From Aldrovandia affinis (taxonomy: Eukaryota; Chordata; Actinopteri; Notacanthiformes; Halosauridae), in assembly GCA_029706075.1 (NCBI GenBank), contig JAINUG010000146.1, positions 2,514,501 to 2,578,500 on the forward strand: a stretch of DNA of 64,000 nt. The letters run 5' to 3'. The notes below the pieces were generated by a model. The model did no database searches. It saw nothing but the letters and a program-made list of their open reading frames with translations, and was not told the origin of the DNA. Each line of letters opens with the position of its first letter. Positions within the stretch are counted from its first letter, which is position 1. Of the stretch, positions 42,692 through 53,960 are shown piece by piece. Position numbers and translations under genes: made by a program.

Positions 42692-43951
42692 GCAGACACT
42701 GCGGCCCTCCAGAACTGGAGTTAAACCTGCAGACACTGTGGCCGTTCAGGACTGGAGTTAAACCTGCAGACACTGCGGCCCTCCAGGACCGGAGTTAAAC
42801 CTGCAGACACTGTGGCCGTTCAGGACTGGAGTTAAACCTGCAGACACTGCAGCCCTCCAGGACCGGAGTTAAACCTGCAGACACTGCGGCCCTCCAGGAC
42901 TGGAGTTAAACCTGCAGACACTGCGGCCCTCCAGGACTGGAGTTAAACCTGCAGACACTGCAGCCCTCCAGGACTGGAGTTAAACCTGCAGACACTGCAG
43001 CCCTCCAGGACTGGAGTTAAACCTGCAGACACTGCGGCCCTCCAGGACTGGAGTTAAACCTGCAGACACTGCGGCCCTCCAGAACTGGAGTTAAACCTGC
43101 AGACGCTGTGGCCGTTCAGGACTGGAGTTAAACCTGCAGACACTGCGGCCCTCCAGGACCGGAGTTAAACCTGCAGACACTGCGGCCCTCCAGGACCGGA
43201 GTTAAACCTGCAGACACTGCGGCCCTCCAGGACTGGAGTTAAACCTGCAGACACTGCGGCCCTCCAGGACTGGAGTTAAACCTGCAGACACTGCGGCCCT
43301 CCAGGACTGGAGTTAAACCTGCAGACACTGCGGCCCTCCAGGACTGGAGTTAAACCTGCAGACACTGCAGCCCTCCAGGACTGGAGTTAAACCTGCAGAC
43401 ACTGCGGCCCTCCAGGACTGGAGTTAAACCTGCAGACACTGCGGCCCTCCAGAACTGGAGTTAAACCTGCAGACGCTGCGGCCCTCCAGGACTGGAGTTA
43501 AACCTGCAGACGCTGCGGCCCTCCAGGACTGGAGTTAAACCTGCAGACACTGCGGCCCTCCAGGACTGGAGTTAAACCTGCAGACGCTGCGGCCCTCCAG
43601 GACTGGAGTTAAACCTGCAGACACTGCGGCCCTCCAGGACTGGAGTTAAACCTGCAGACACTGCAGCCCTCCAGGACTGGAGTTAAACCTGCAGACACTG
43701 CAGCCCTCCAGGACTGGAGTTAAACCTGCAGACACTGCGGCCCTCCAGGACTGGAGTTAAACCTGCAGACACTGCGGCCCTCCAGGACTGGAGTTAAACC
43801 TGCAGACACTGCGGCCCTCCAGGACTGGAGTTAAACCTGCAGACACTGCGGCCCTCCAGGACTGGAGTTAAACCTGCAGACACTGCGGCCCTCCAGGACT
43901 GGAGTTAAACCTGCAGACACTGCGGCCGTTCAGGACCAGAGTTTACCACCC
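42692..43951 (+). repeat. 37-bp minisatellite, about 34 units, grown from a transposon end
   Basis: Unit: CTGCAGACACTGCGGCCCTC plus CAGGACTGGAGTTAAAC (37 bp). Units differ at a few sites (GCGG/GCAG, GGCCGTT/GGCCCTCC, GACT/GACC/AACT). The array ends CAGAGTTTACCACCCCTGG, the inverted hAT-like terminus (compare 11009). CpG-containing and G/C-skewed, unlike its surroundings. Confidence 0.95.
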
Positions 43952-44357
43952 CTGGCCTAATGCTTTGGACCTCAGTACACCGTGCATTCTGTTAACTGTT
44001 GTTTCGCTGTTTGTTTCTCAGTCTGCCACTGCTGCCCTGTGCTGATATCCTCCTCACCCTCTCACTTCTACCGTCACTCATCACTGGTCACAGGCTCTTT
44101 TTGGGGATGAAATGAAGAGTATTGATCACACGCTCTTCAAGTTTTTTTGTTTTTGTTTTTTTAAAACAACACAGTTTTGCATTGAAACATCTGACACACT
44201 CGGTCCCTGTGACAGATCATGAGGTTGTGGTCCCTGCAGGGGCTTTGTGCCTGGTGTGGGGGCCTCTTCCCCACAGGGTATTCCTCTAAACCCGGGGAGG
44301 TCCAGTTTTATAAAGAAGAGGTGGAGTGGATGTATGATTGTATCACTAAATCACTGG
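43952..44357. other. Intergenic, nothing recognised
   Basis: No coding or repeat signal apart from a T-rich run near 44143-44164. Confidence 0.4.
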
Positions 44358-44650
44358 ATTGAAGACCATGGTCAGCTGATTAGCTGAATCAGGTGTTTTA
44401 GTGCTAGAGCAAGAGCCTGCGCCCACACCAGCCCTTCTCTTAGATAAGATTGGACACCCCCGCACTAGTTCATGTAAACTGACGGAAAGTCTCTTTTGTG
44501 GCTCAGTAGGTAGAGCATGGTGCTGAAAACGCTTAGGTTGTGGGTTAAATTCCCATTGGGGACCACATATACTGACAAATGTATTGCATTTACTACTGTA
44601 AGTTGCTTTGGATAAAAGATAATATGCAAAATGGCATATTTATATACAGT
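44358..44650 (+). repeat. Composite block, copy 2
   Basis: Second copy of 41729-41995, with the same dispersed element joined at the same base to the same family B SINE (CTCTTTTGTGGCTCAGTAGG). The SINE tail is slightly decayed (GTAAGTTGCTTTGGATAAAA). Confidence 0.85.
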
Positions 44651-44754
44651 ATATCCAGAGCAACTTACTACAAGTGCATTCCACTTGTAGGGGGGTGAGA
44701 CCGCACGTCACATAAATAATCAGTACAACTTCTTTATAAAAATGGCTGCTAAGG

Positions 44755-45035
44755 TGACGTTAGGGTGGCGTAGGAATTCGCCCAGAATGCAAGTTGCCCA
44801 CTGCAGCCGCTGTTCAAAACCCAGTTGCGCTAGCCCGGCTCTGGGCATCCCAGGGGGAGGGGGGAGGGTGAGCCGGCACAGGCTCACCGAGAAGTACAAA
44901 AGGCGTCCCTGTACGGGAATAACTGGCTTGCCTCCGAGGATGAGCGGCTGGCTTGTGGGGGAGGGTAAATTGAAAAGAAATAGAGGCTATAACTGGCTAC
45001 CAAATTGGGAAAAACTGAATAAAAAATTAATTAAT
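44755..45035 (+). repeat. Family D-like SINE, diverged
   Basis: GTGACGTTAGGGTGGCGTAG, then GCAAGTTGCCCACTGCAGCC, GGGGGAGGGGGGAGGGTGAG, and tail AACTGGCTACCAAATTGGGA. The body marker is decayed. Confidence 0.65.
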
Positions 45036-45693
45036 TTAAAAAATGGCTGCTAGGAGCACACAGAGCTAGGAAGGAAATTGGATTTGTTTTTTTGTTGTTT
45101 TTGTTTTTGTGTATAAAAGGAGAGTTAGGTTTAGGTTTGTACGTGGGGAGGGAGGGGAGTGGGGGAGCCGAAGTGCAGTCTGAATAGCTGGGTTTTCAGT
45201 CCGAATGCCACGTCCACATGCAGGAGAGAGCAGATTGCGTCGGTAAACAAAGAAGGGGGTGGATGAGGGAGTTGCCCCCGCAACCCCCAGTACTTGAGAT
45301 TTTGTCACCATGATAAAAAAAAAAAACTGAAGTGTGGTTATTTTTATTGGTGGTAAATTTTATTTGAGTGCCATTTTAATTGTGTGGAGTGGATGACGAC
45401 AAGGCTCCACAGGGGCCTCTTGTGTAAGCTTTAATCATTGGCTGAGTCATCGGCTTTATCTGCACCGTGGAGTTTAACGGCCTTCATTTTAAGCATTGTT
45501 TTATTTATGTTTATTTTTAAAATCCTTCTCATTAAAAAGCTTCCCGATCTGTGGTTTCTCCCTTTGGCACTAGCGGCCATGCTATTTCTATGCAACCTGG
45601 GTGTGTATGCTAGCACAGATGGTCAAATTTCCCCTTGCTCCTGTGTTTTGTTGTGGCGAATGGTTTAATGGTTTGTTGTGGGAGGGTTTAATG
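45036..45693. other. Intergenic, no gene seen
   Basis: The segment GGGTTTTCAGTCCGAATGCC (45188-45210) resembles part of the repeat at 46575. Otherwise nothing is recognised. Confidence 0.4.
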
Positions 45694-45894
45694 GTCTAGA
45701 ACAGGATCACTCAAATCGCGGTCCTCGAGGGTCGAGCACTGCTGTTTTTCCACACTCCCTTTACCTGGGAGTCAGGTGTGAAGATCACTCTGGCCAATCG
45801 TTTGCAATAATTGTTCAATTAACTACCTGAGAGAGAGGAAAACCAGGACCGGATTTGGATTTGTGGCCTGGATTTGAGTAACCCTGGTCTAGAA
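45694..45894. mobile_element. hAT-type MITE, complete, with 8-bp target duplication
   Basis: The element (45702-45886, 185 bp) begins CAGGATCACTCAAATC and ends GATTTGAGTAACCCTG, imperfect inverted termini. Identical GTCTAGAA flanks it at 45694-45701 and 45887-45894. Partial copies lie at 35375 and 37205. No coding capacity. Confidence 0.9.
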
Positions 45895-46024
45895 GAGGGA
45901 GCTTGTGGGAATAACTTCGCAAGAGAGAAAGAACTTGAAGTGAACATTTAAACACCCCACCCCGCATATCTAGGATATATAAGGTGAATATATTTCTCAT
46001 GTTCTTCTTTCACATGAGAAATAT

Positions 46025-46315
46025 ATGTGGGTGGGGGGAAGGGAGCAATTCCATTCCTGGTGGTTCCTCTGCAGGCTTTTGTTTCCACCTACTACCCTGG
46101 ATCAATTAACTAATTAGTTGGATACACCAACACCATTTCACTAATAGCTTAGGCCACAGTAAAATGTTTCACTGGGGACGCAAGAACAGTCTTCAGCTGT
46201 CATTCATGAGCTCATCAATGAATCAGGTCATCTCACACAAATGAACGGGCTAATTAAATAATTAAGAGCAGAAGTTGGCTGATATGGCCCAACAGATATG
46301 GCCCTGGGTTATTTA
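46025..46315 (-). mobile_element. MITE related to that at 13857
   Basis: Contains GTCTTCAGCTGTCATTCATG and GGGCTAATTAAATAATTAAG, then AGCAGAAGTTGGC, mirrored by the copy at 13857-14148. Its borders are not precise. Confidence 0.5.
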
Positions 46316-46317
46316 AA

Positions 46318-46615
46318 AAAATCCATTTTAGTCATTTAGCAGACGCTCTTATCCAGAGCGACCTACAAAAAGTGCATTAATACATGATAAGATTAATCAT
46401 AGACCGCGCCAGAGATCAGTGTCGTGATACAGTAATAGACATAATCGTTGGCAGCTGCATATTGTACCTGTAACACATGGTTAGGGTTATTTAATGGGGG
46501 GAGACAGACATCAGCATAGATACATATTACAAAATGCAGTATTAGTGCAGACAATTAGTGGTAATGGAGTCTGAAGAGGTGGGTTTTCAGTCTCTTGCGG
46601 AAGATTTTATTTTTC
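46318..46615 (-). repeat. L2-type LINE 3' region
   Basis: In the minus sense it ends GTCGCTCTGGATAAGAGCGT then CTGCTAAATGAC. Upstream it has CAGGTACAATATGCAGCTGC and a segment inverted from GGGTTTTCAGTCTCTTGCGG. This is the longest such tail in the window. Confidence 0.6.
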
Positions 46616-47228
46616 TTTACTTCGAAGGAGGGGTGACTAAGGTCACGTGTGCTAATCCCTCTGCTCCATTCTGCATGGTGAGGTTATTATTTTTAAAAAC
46701 TTGTGGTCAAGCTCTCTTTGCTTTAATTATTGGGGGATTTGCAGGAAGGTGCTTCGTAAAATGCACTCGGTCTGTCGAGAGCTTTCATTTGGCGGGTTCT
46801 TCATGCCGTTTGCAGTGCGTTGTGCTCGCATAACTCAAGCCGCCAGGCCGGTGCGCGAAACACAACATGCGCTGAGTGTAATGACACATCTGTCAATTGT
46901 ACAGATACCACCTCTTTATGGGGCAACTCAGAGCAGCGGTGTGGTGGAGTCACGTATTCCCCTCTAAGAATCTATTCTGAGAGTTCACTGGAACTCGTAT
47001 TTAAGCAAATTACAGATGTGTGTTTCAGGTATCGAAGTATATATTTTGTACAAGTTTACAGCTCTGATACATTTATAGAGTTTCAGTGGCGCTCTGTCCG
47101 TCTGGTCATGTGGGCGGCGCCCGGGAGGGTTTCGGAACGGCCAATCACAATCACCGTAGGTCCAGTGCCGTCCACAGCGTTCTGTGTCAATTTGAGACCT
47201 TTCCCACCACTGCAATATACTGAACTGT
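46616..47228. other. Intergenic, no gene seen
   Basis: Open frames of 88-138 codons overlap here on both strands without motifs. Confidence 0.4.
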
Positions 47229-47460
47229 ACTGGTAGCAGTGTTAGCATAATGGTTAAGGAACTGGGCTTGTAACGCAAAGGTTGCAGGTTCGATCCCAAG
47301 TGAGGCACTGCCATTGTACCCTCGAGCAAGGTACTTAACCTGGATTGCTTCAGTTAATATCCAGCTGTATAAATGGATTGTATGTAAAGAAATGTGAAAC
47401 TGTGGAAGTCGCTCTGGATAAGAGCATCTGCTAAATGCCTGTAATGTCATGTAATGTACT
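47229..47460 (+). repeat. Family A SINE
   Basis: GGTAGCAGTGTTAGCATAAT, GGTTAAGGAACTGGGC, B box GGTTCGATCCC, ACTTAACCTGGATTGCTTCA, tail GAAGTCGCTCTGGATAAGAG. Confidence 0.85.
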
Positions 47461-47688
47461 GTACACAAATCTGGAACCGAGATCTTGCGTTCCCATTGCC
47501 AGCAGAAGTGTTCCTGTAGTTCCTGTAGTTCCTGAACCTATTTTTGGTCCCTGCTTATGCGAACAAGAACCAGAAGCAGCGAATTGGTGGAGCTAGCAAC
47601 ACTGCACATCATTCGATTGGACAAACGCAGCCGTCACACAATCGTCACATGCCAAGCTCAGGCGAACCGCCATTAAATAAATTATGAA

Positions 47689-48064
47689 ATTATTATTGCC
47701 AATTTTTCCAGTTTTCTCCCTATTTGGTTGCCAATTATACCTCTATTTATCTAAATTCACCCTCCCCCACAAGTCCGCCGCCTGTCCTCCGGGTCGAGAC
47801 ACTCTTTCCGGGCTGATAGATCCGCCTCTTCAGAGATGGAACTCTACCATGGACGCCTCTTCCTGCTCCTCGACAAACTTGTGCCGGCTCACCCTCCCCC
47901 CTCCCCCGGTGGCAGGCAGCCAAATGCCGTCTCCGATTGGGGCTGACGACCAGGGCTGGTCTGGTAGAGATGCGGGTTTCAAACCACGTCACTGACAGGC
48001 AGCGCACACCACACCGGACCAGCCAAAGTGTGGTGCATTAGACCGCTACGCTATCCACCGCCCC
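47689..48064 (-). repeat. Family D SINE, full length
   Basis: Minus strand: GGGGCGGTGGATAGCGTAGC, GGTCTAATGCACCACACTTT, body with GGGGGAGGGGGGAGGGTGAG, TCTCTGAAGAGGCGGATC, tail AATTGGCAACCAAATAGGGA. Confidence 0.85.
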
Positions 48065-48822
48065 TAACCGCCATTTTTAAACAGCCAGAATATTGTACAA
48101 AGACAATTGTTGGGTTGTTTAATTATCACGATGGTTCTGATGATAATGTACATAAGACAAACAAACTTGCATCCGGATCAAGATTTCATTTAAACGGCCG
48201 GGAAGGATGACACCGAGACAAACAGGATTTGCTCTATCGAGACCCTTCGAAAATACACACAATCAGACAGTCATTTATATATACTCTCTCAAGCCCATGA
48301 GACCACAGTGCCTTATCCTATACAATTTACATATATGACGATTCTAAAGAAACCCTTCTTAATATAACCATTGATCATCTGTCCATAATTACTGTAGCAT
48401 GGCATATTCTAGACAATAAGGCTCCATTTATGTAACTGGAGAGATAATTATACTAAATGGGAACATGCAGGGTTATATCATTCAGGGTGGTTTAAAGTCT
48501 CTGTGTTTTATTTCTCTAATGAATAAAACCTTCCTGTTTCATTAATATAAGAATAGGAGTAAAAAGCATATAATGAGTGAGTCTTAATATACATTCACTT
48601 CATTGGAATATATGTACACACAATAATATCTTTAATATCCAACACCATTGGCAGTGCATAGACCGAGGCAGACTTTCAGACTCTCACTCTCTCTCTACAG
48701 ACCTTCTCTGTAGAGTGTGTTGTTTACGCGTTGAGTTCAAAATCGCATCGACGTAAAATAGCCGCGTTTCTTTCGTCACTTTAGACAGTAACTCCTCCTC
48801 CTTCTGATGGAAACACAACAAA

Positions 48823-48858
<36 letters not shown>

Positions 48859-50249
48859 AAAACCCACAATAACATTTTATTTAAATTCCAAATAGTTCCA
48901 ATGGTTCTCATAAGCCAGGTTAAAATGGTTCTGAATGAAGAAAGATTCCTGCTGTTTCATTCACAAACCTCATGCTTGCCCTCAGAGAGAAATAGGCACG
49001 TTGTTTTGTTGCTCAGGCAGTGTGTTTGCCGATGCCTGTGCCTGTGCGCTTTCGCTGGCAGTGTGAACTATAGCTTAGCCCTGTGGGTGTAGCTTGCTCA
49101 GATGACATGCAGCTACAATTCAAAGGCTCCAGGTTTGCTCCAAGATAACTGCTCAGAGGATGCTGCCAAATCATTTATGTTTGGCTCTTGTTTCTTAATT
49201 TCTTAAATGCCTTTGATATATTCAACAATAGGGATAAATAAGCACTTGAAAGCCTCTAGTATTGAAGAATAAAGAGCATCTATACTGATGTGATAATATT
49301 AAACCAGCCAGTTGAAGCTTGGAGGAAATGATCTGACATACGCTGGTAATTAGAGATGCCTTTGTGATTCATTGTGTCAAGGAGTATTTTTAGGTATGAA
49401 TTCCTATTTGCAATAGTTCTTTCATAATCTTAATCACATTTTGATCTCCATCTTTTAACAGAGAACTAACTATAGGTGCAAAACAAGAACATCCCTTTGG
49501 CAAGTTTGTAAGATTTAGTGCCACCCATCTACACAAGCTCCCAAAAACTGCAATCAAAATTAATGCATTTTTAAATGAAAGTCAATGTTTTGTGCAAATG
49601 AATAATTGTGGCTTCATTGAGCTCCAAAAAATAGTTTATAATAAGAAACATGATGGAACAGCTGCTGAACATTTCTAAATTCTCATACCTAATTAAAACG
49701 TGCTCATTTGACATCATGTTTCACTTTCAAGTTACCAATTGCAAGGGCATAAACATTGCATCACTTAGTGGCACTGTTTTTGTCCGCGGCGACTCGCATA
49801 GCTTCCGTTATAATCCGTTTGCACTGCTCGATATTAGCTGAAACGATTCAAGTAGCCAGCCCAAGGTCGTTTCAAGCCTGTACCAAGGTCAACACAGAAA
49901 ACCAGTGCAAGGGTAAAATGACCTATTATTCTCCATATCGCGACAGGCGTACAGACAAGATAGCCCTTTGATGTAAGCCTTTGATAGAGGTCATGAAGAG
50001 AAGGTCAGTGTATTGGTCTGTGTTTTAAATGTAATTCCATAGTGACCCCCAGGGAAGATATGCTTTTGACAAGACAGGAAGATTACAAGTCCTGGCGCTG
50101 ATTGGATATCTGACAACACCAAAGTGCAGGCTGGAATTTGTTTCGCGCGCTGTAAATCATCGCTGCACTGATTATTTTCCCCCACATTGGTGTTCAGGAG
50201 ACATGACGGTTGGCACAGCTGTCACTTGTTGTTTCGATAGGCTGCCGTT
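48065..50249. other. Intergenic, no gene seen; (CAA)n at 48818-48857
   Basis: 2.2 kb, mostly AT-rich and apparently single-copy, with a (CAA)n microsatellite. I found no coding segment. Confidence 0.45.
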
Positions 50250-50647
50250 TATTGAATTGAATATTGGATTTATATAGCGCTTTTCAAGGAACCCAAAGCG
50301 CTTTACAATGATAGGAGCAGCTCACCTCAACCACCACCAATGTGCAGCACCCACCTGGGTGAACGCGACGGCAGCCATAGTGCCCAGACACATCAGATAC
50401 ACAGTGGAGAGGTGAGGAGGAGGGAATGAATTGTATGTATATTGTCTGGGTTGGGAATTTGGCCAGGACACCGGGTTAACACCCTACTCTTTTCGAGAAG
50501 TGCCATGGGATCTTTTTATGACCACAGAGAGTCGGGACCTCGGTTTTTACCGTCCCATCCGAACGATGGACATGTAGTCCCATGGGATCAAACCCACAAC
50601 CTTGGCATTGCCAGTGCCATGCTCTACCAACTGAGCTACAGAACCAC
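50250..50647 (-). repeat. tRNA-derived SINE, family F
   Basis: Minus strand: GTGGTTCTGTAGCTCAGTTG, GTAGAGCATGGCACTGGC, B box GGGTTTGATCC, CATCGTTCGGATGGGACGGT, then a long body ending TTGTAAAGCGCTTTGGGTTC and GCGCTATATAAATCCAA. It resembles a common teleost repeat (from memory). Single copy here. Confidence 0.7.
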
Positions 50648-52194
50648 TATGGAGGTTTACGGAGTTGCAGGCCTCGTCTCTCCCTCCCTCCCTCGCATGG
50701 GCACATCCACCTCACCAGGGCCCTCATTTTAACATTTCCCCTTAAAACCTTAATTTACCCCCTGCCACGGAGGTTTGATATGTGCCCCCCCCCCCCAACC
50801 ACAACGAGGCTGTCAGCCTGAGTGAGCCAGAGACACAAGTCTCATCTTTCACAGCTGTTTACAGATCCTTACTATACAGGTAACTGCCCAAATAAAGGAA
50901 ATGCTTTAGTAACCTGGGGGGCCCTGGCCTGGGCTAGGACAGTCCCAGCTGAGCAGGACGGAGGGAATGAAGGGTTGGCTCGTTGGAGAGGGGAGAGTTG
51001 GGCCTATCCGCCAGTGCCAGTCGTGGCACCACTCACAGGACACTCACGGTACTGCAGTCGTTTAATGCATCCCTCACTGACTTTAATTGAAGTCGGGCCT
51101 CTGGCCGTGGAGCTGGTGAGAGATCTGAATTCCGCTCAGATCCAGTCAGCACCACGGGTGCCTTGTGCAGCCCACAGAAACAGTGGTTTGCAGGTTTTTT
51201 TTCTTTGATGCGTATATTTATGGGCAGGTGGTAAAAGGATATACAGTATATATATATTAAAAGCAGGCCATTTTAAAAAAAAATGAGTAATGACCTCCTC
51301 AACATTCTCCCTCCCTCAATTTGTCCCTGCCCCCTCCCCCTCCCCCAGTCTTTTTTGCAGGTTATCTTCCCTCCATTTTGCTTCTGAAGAGTCCCCCAGC
51401 TTTCCGGAGACAAGCTACTCCTGGGCATCCAGTTCGGACACGACAAAGGGGGTCCCCCCAACCCCCTTTTTGATTTACAGTCCTCTGCCCTAAACCATGA
51501 TGGGAGATTAGGCCTGACACAGCTCTGTAACACAGTACACTCGCTCTTATTCGCACATCGCACTTTCTCATTCACAGATTTTCTGGATCCGTGAGGATGA
51601 AAGTGCAGAGACGCAAAATCGGTGATAAAAATTTTTAATCAGTTTTTTTTCCTGCCCAGTTACAGTTGCATCTGCCCATCGCTGCAACATCCTCCCTAAA
51701 TTCAAAAGGGCGCGGAGTACCACGCTCGTCCTCTCAAATGCACACTCAGCCACCCCCACTTTTCAGCTCTGCAGCCAGGGCCATATCATGACGTTCATGG
51801 GCCCTAGGCCTCGCCTCCGTTTGGGGCCCCCCAACCCCCTTCCGGCATGGCATTCTGGGAGATGGAGTTCTTAGATTTAACACTAGATTGGAGATATGCA
51901 CCATGCTGCCATTGTTTGGGAAACCGGTGCCCAACCGAACAAATAAGCCACGAATACGCAACGACAGGCGAACAAGAGTGAGATTTGAGTCTCGACACAC
52001 GTGTTTTGGATGAGTTCGTTGAGGGTGGGGGGCGTGATATTGTTGATCGGGGAGGGGGTGGGGGCATATTTTCTCAGAAGCTTGTTTCCCGTATGATACG
52101 TATGTTACCACAGGTAGTGTACAGATGACATCACGTCTCCTCGCTGCAGTGGCACAAACTCCATATGGTGGTCAAGTAAACACAACAGTAGTGG
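50648..52194. other. Intergenic, no gene seen
   Basis: Contains a C run at 50787-50796, a Tc1-family end at 50877-50912 (CAGGTAACTGCCCAAATAAA) and a short TA repeat near 51243. Frames up to 128 codons have no recognisable domain. Confidence 0.4.
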
Positions 52195-52348
52195 TTTGTG
52201 TGGCTCAGTGGGTAGAGCGCGGCACTGACAATGCTTAGGTTGTGGGTTGTGGGTTCGATTCCCATTGGGGCCACATATACTGAAAAATGTATGCATTCAT
52301 TACTGTAAGTCGCTTTGGATAAAAGCATCTGCTAAATGGCGTATATTA
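52195..52348 (+). repeat. Family B SINE
   Basis: TTTGTGTGGCTCAGTGGGTA, GAGCGCGGCACTGACAATGC, a duplicated GTGGGTT before the B box GGGTTCGATTCCC, tail GTAAGTCGCTTTGGATAAAA. Confidence 0.88.
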
Positions 52349-53044
52349 TTATATTATATTATTATATTGAGGCACAGTCACACACAACCACGCTGTGTGC
52401 TGTCACAGTGAGGCTCCCATGCATGGCCCTTTAGGGTTTGCATCCGTTACTGTAATCAATATGTGACATGCACACAATAAGCCCAAAAAAACTAAAAAAA
52501 CTAAAAAAAATTGTGCTTCGATATTTGGTGGTGGATTGAGAAAAACAACGTTTGTAGAACTAATATATTGGCTATATCCATAGACTTCACAGTGGGCAAA
52601 TCTTTCATTTATTGTGAGAAATCATTCCTTTTCATACAATACGGATCTCTTCCGTCACCGTTTTCGATCTTTAGTTTATATCTCTCTCAAACATTGGCTT
52701 CTAAACTGTTTACATAAACCGAGTAGTGCGCATTGCCTCCTTCCATGATTTCACTTCCTGACCACCAAGTGAGTAAGCATGTATCAGCACAGTCACATGA
52801 CTGTAAACAACACAATCCCAGACATTTTGGCAACCTTAAGGAAAACGGAAACCGCATTTATATTAAACTGCGCGGAGCCCGAATTGCGTAAAACTACAGG
52901 TGTGGCTTGAGAGCGTGTGAAACGTGTGAATTGCGTGCGATGCATTGCCAGCTGTGCGAGGAGGTGAGATATATCCTGCCAACTGAAAACCCCTCCCTCC
53001 CTGGGCGACGCCATCGCGATCCACGCGTCGATCTTCCGAGCAGG
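52349..53044. other. Intergenic, no gene seen
   Basis: AT-rich. No coding frame or named repeat. Confidence 0.4.
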
Positions 53045-53256
53045 CGACAGTGTAGTGTAATGGTTAGGGAACTGGGCTTTTAACTCAGAGGTTGCTGGTT
53101 CAATTCCCAGGTGGAGTGCTGCTGTTGTACCCTTGAGCTAAAGGTACTTAACCTGAATTGCTTCAGTAAAATATCCAGCTGTATAAATGGGTTGTAAAGT
53201 GTGTAAGCCGGTCTGGATAAGAGTGTCAGCTAAATGCCTAAAATGTAAATGTAAGG
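53045..53256 (+). repeat. Family A SINE
   Basis: CGACAGTGTAGTGTAATGGT, TAGGGAACTGGGC, B box GGTTCAATTCCC, ACTTAACCTGAATTGCTTCA, diverged tail GTAAGCCGGTCTGGATAAGA. Confidence 0.88.
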
Positions 53257-53515
53257 TAATGCACACAGCCACGTTTGGCCCCGACGTGGTCAGGGTTCGA
53301 TCCTGGACTGTGGGGCTCATCACTGTGCAGAGAACCAGTGCTTTGGCTCTTGGGACAAACCACCCGAGAGCCTTAGACAGGGTTTTACGGTCAAAAGTAG
53401 TTTCCTTCTCAAAATCCTGTCTAAGTGCTGCAATTTCACCTAATGAGACAGTGTGTGACCGCATGGCATTATCTACACCCCCGACACGAAACCACACTGT
53501 ACTGGGGAGACAGCA
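53257..53515 (-). other. Coding-like open frame of unknown origin
   Basis: A minus-strand frame reads WFRVGGVDNAMRSHTVSLGE, then IAALRQDFEKETTFDRKTL and SKALGWFVPRAKALVLCTV over about 75 codons without a stop before it runs into the SINE at 53256. The residue mix is protein-like (amphipathic, few rare residues), but I do not recognise the family and see no splice sites. It may be a piece of a mobile-element protein. Confidence 0.3.
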
Positions 53516-53960
53516 GCTTTTGTGTGGTTAGTCATCATTTACAGGTTATGGGTTTAGAGTTCTGGCTTTTATGTGGCCACTTCTAAATGTAGGCGTCCCG
53601 CAATGTACGCATCTAGAGTCCTAAGTCGTGCCAATCAGTGCGATAGAGCCAGAGAGGTTGAGTGGAAATACTTTTTTTTGTCCAGCTGGCCCTTTAGAGA
53701 ACAGAGCACATATGATTGTGCCACGAAATGTTTCACTGCTTTTTATAAAATTAAAAATAGGAAATTGACCTCGATTTGACAGACTAGTGGTAACTGCCTA
53801 AATAAAGGCAACACTTGAGTAAGAGAGGGATCCTTTAAACGAGTGCAGTACTGTGAGTGGTACACGGATCTCCCCTTTCTAGTGTGTAATGTGTGTGTGG
53901 TGTTGTGTGCCATGTGTGTGCTGTGTTGTGTTGTGTCTTGTGTGTGTGGTTACTGGTGTG
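53516..53960. other. Intergenic; Tc1-family end and TGTG-rich run
   Basis: A Tc1-family end GGTAACTGCCTAAATAAAGG lies at 53790-53845, and a degenerate TGTGTGTGG run at 53885-53970. No gene. Confidence 0.5.

Noticed and set aside
50822-51208. 128-codon plus-strand ORF
   Set aside because: It has no motif, begins at a non-AUG start, and lies in repeat-flanked intergenic DNA.
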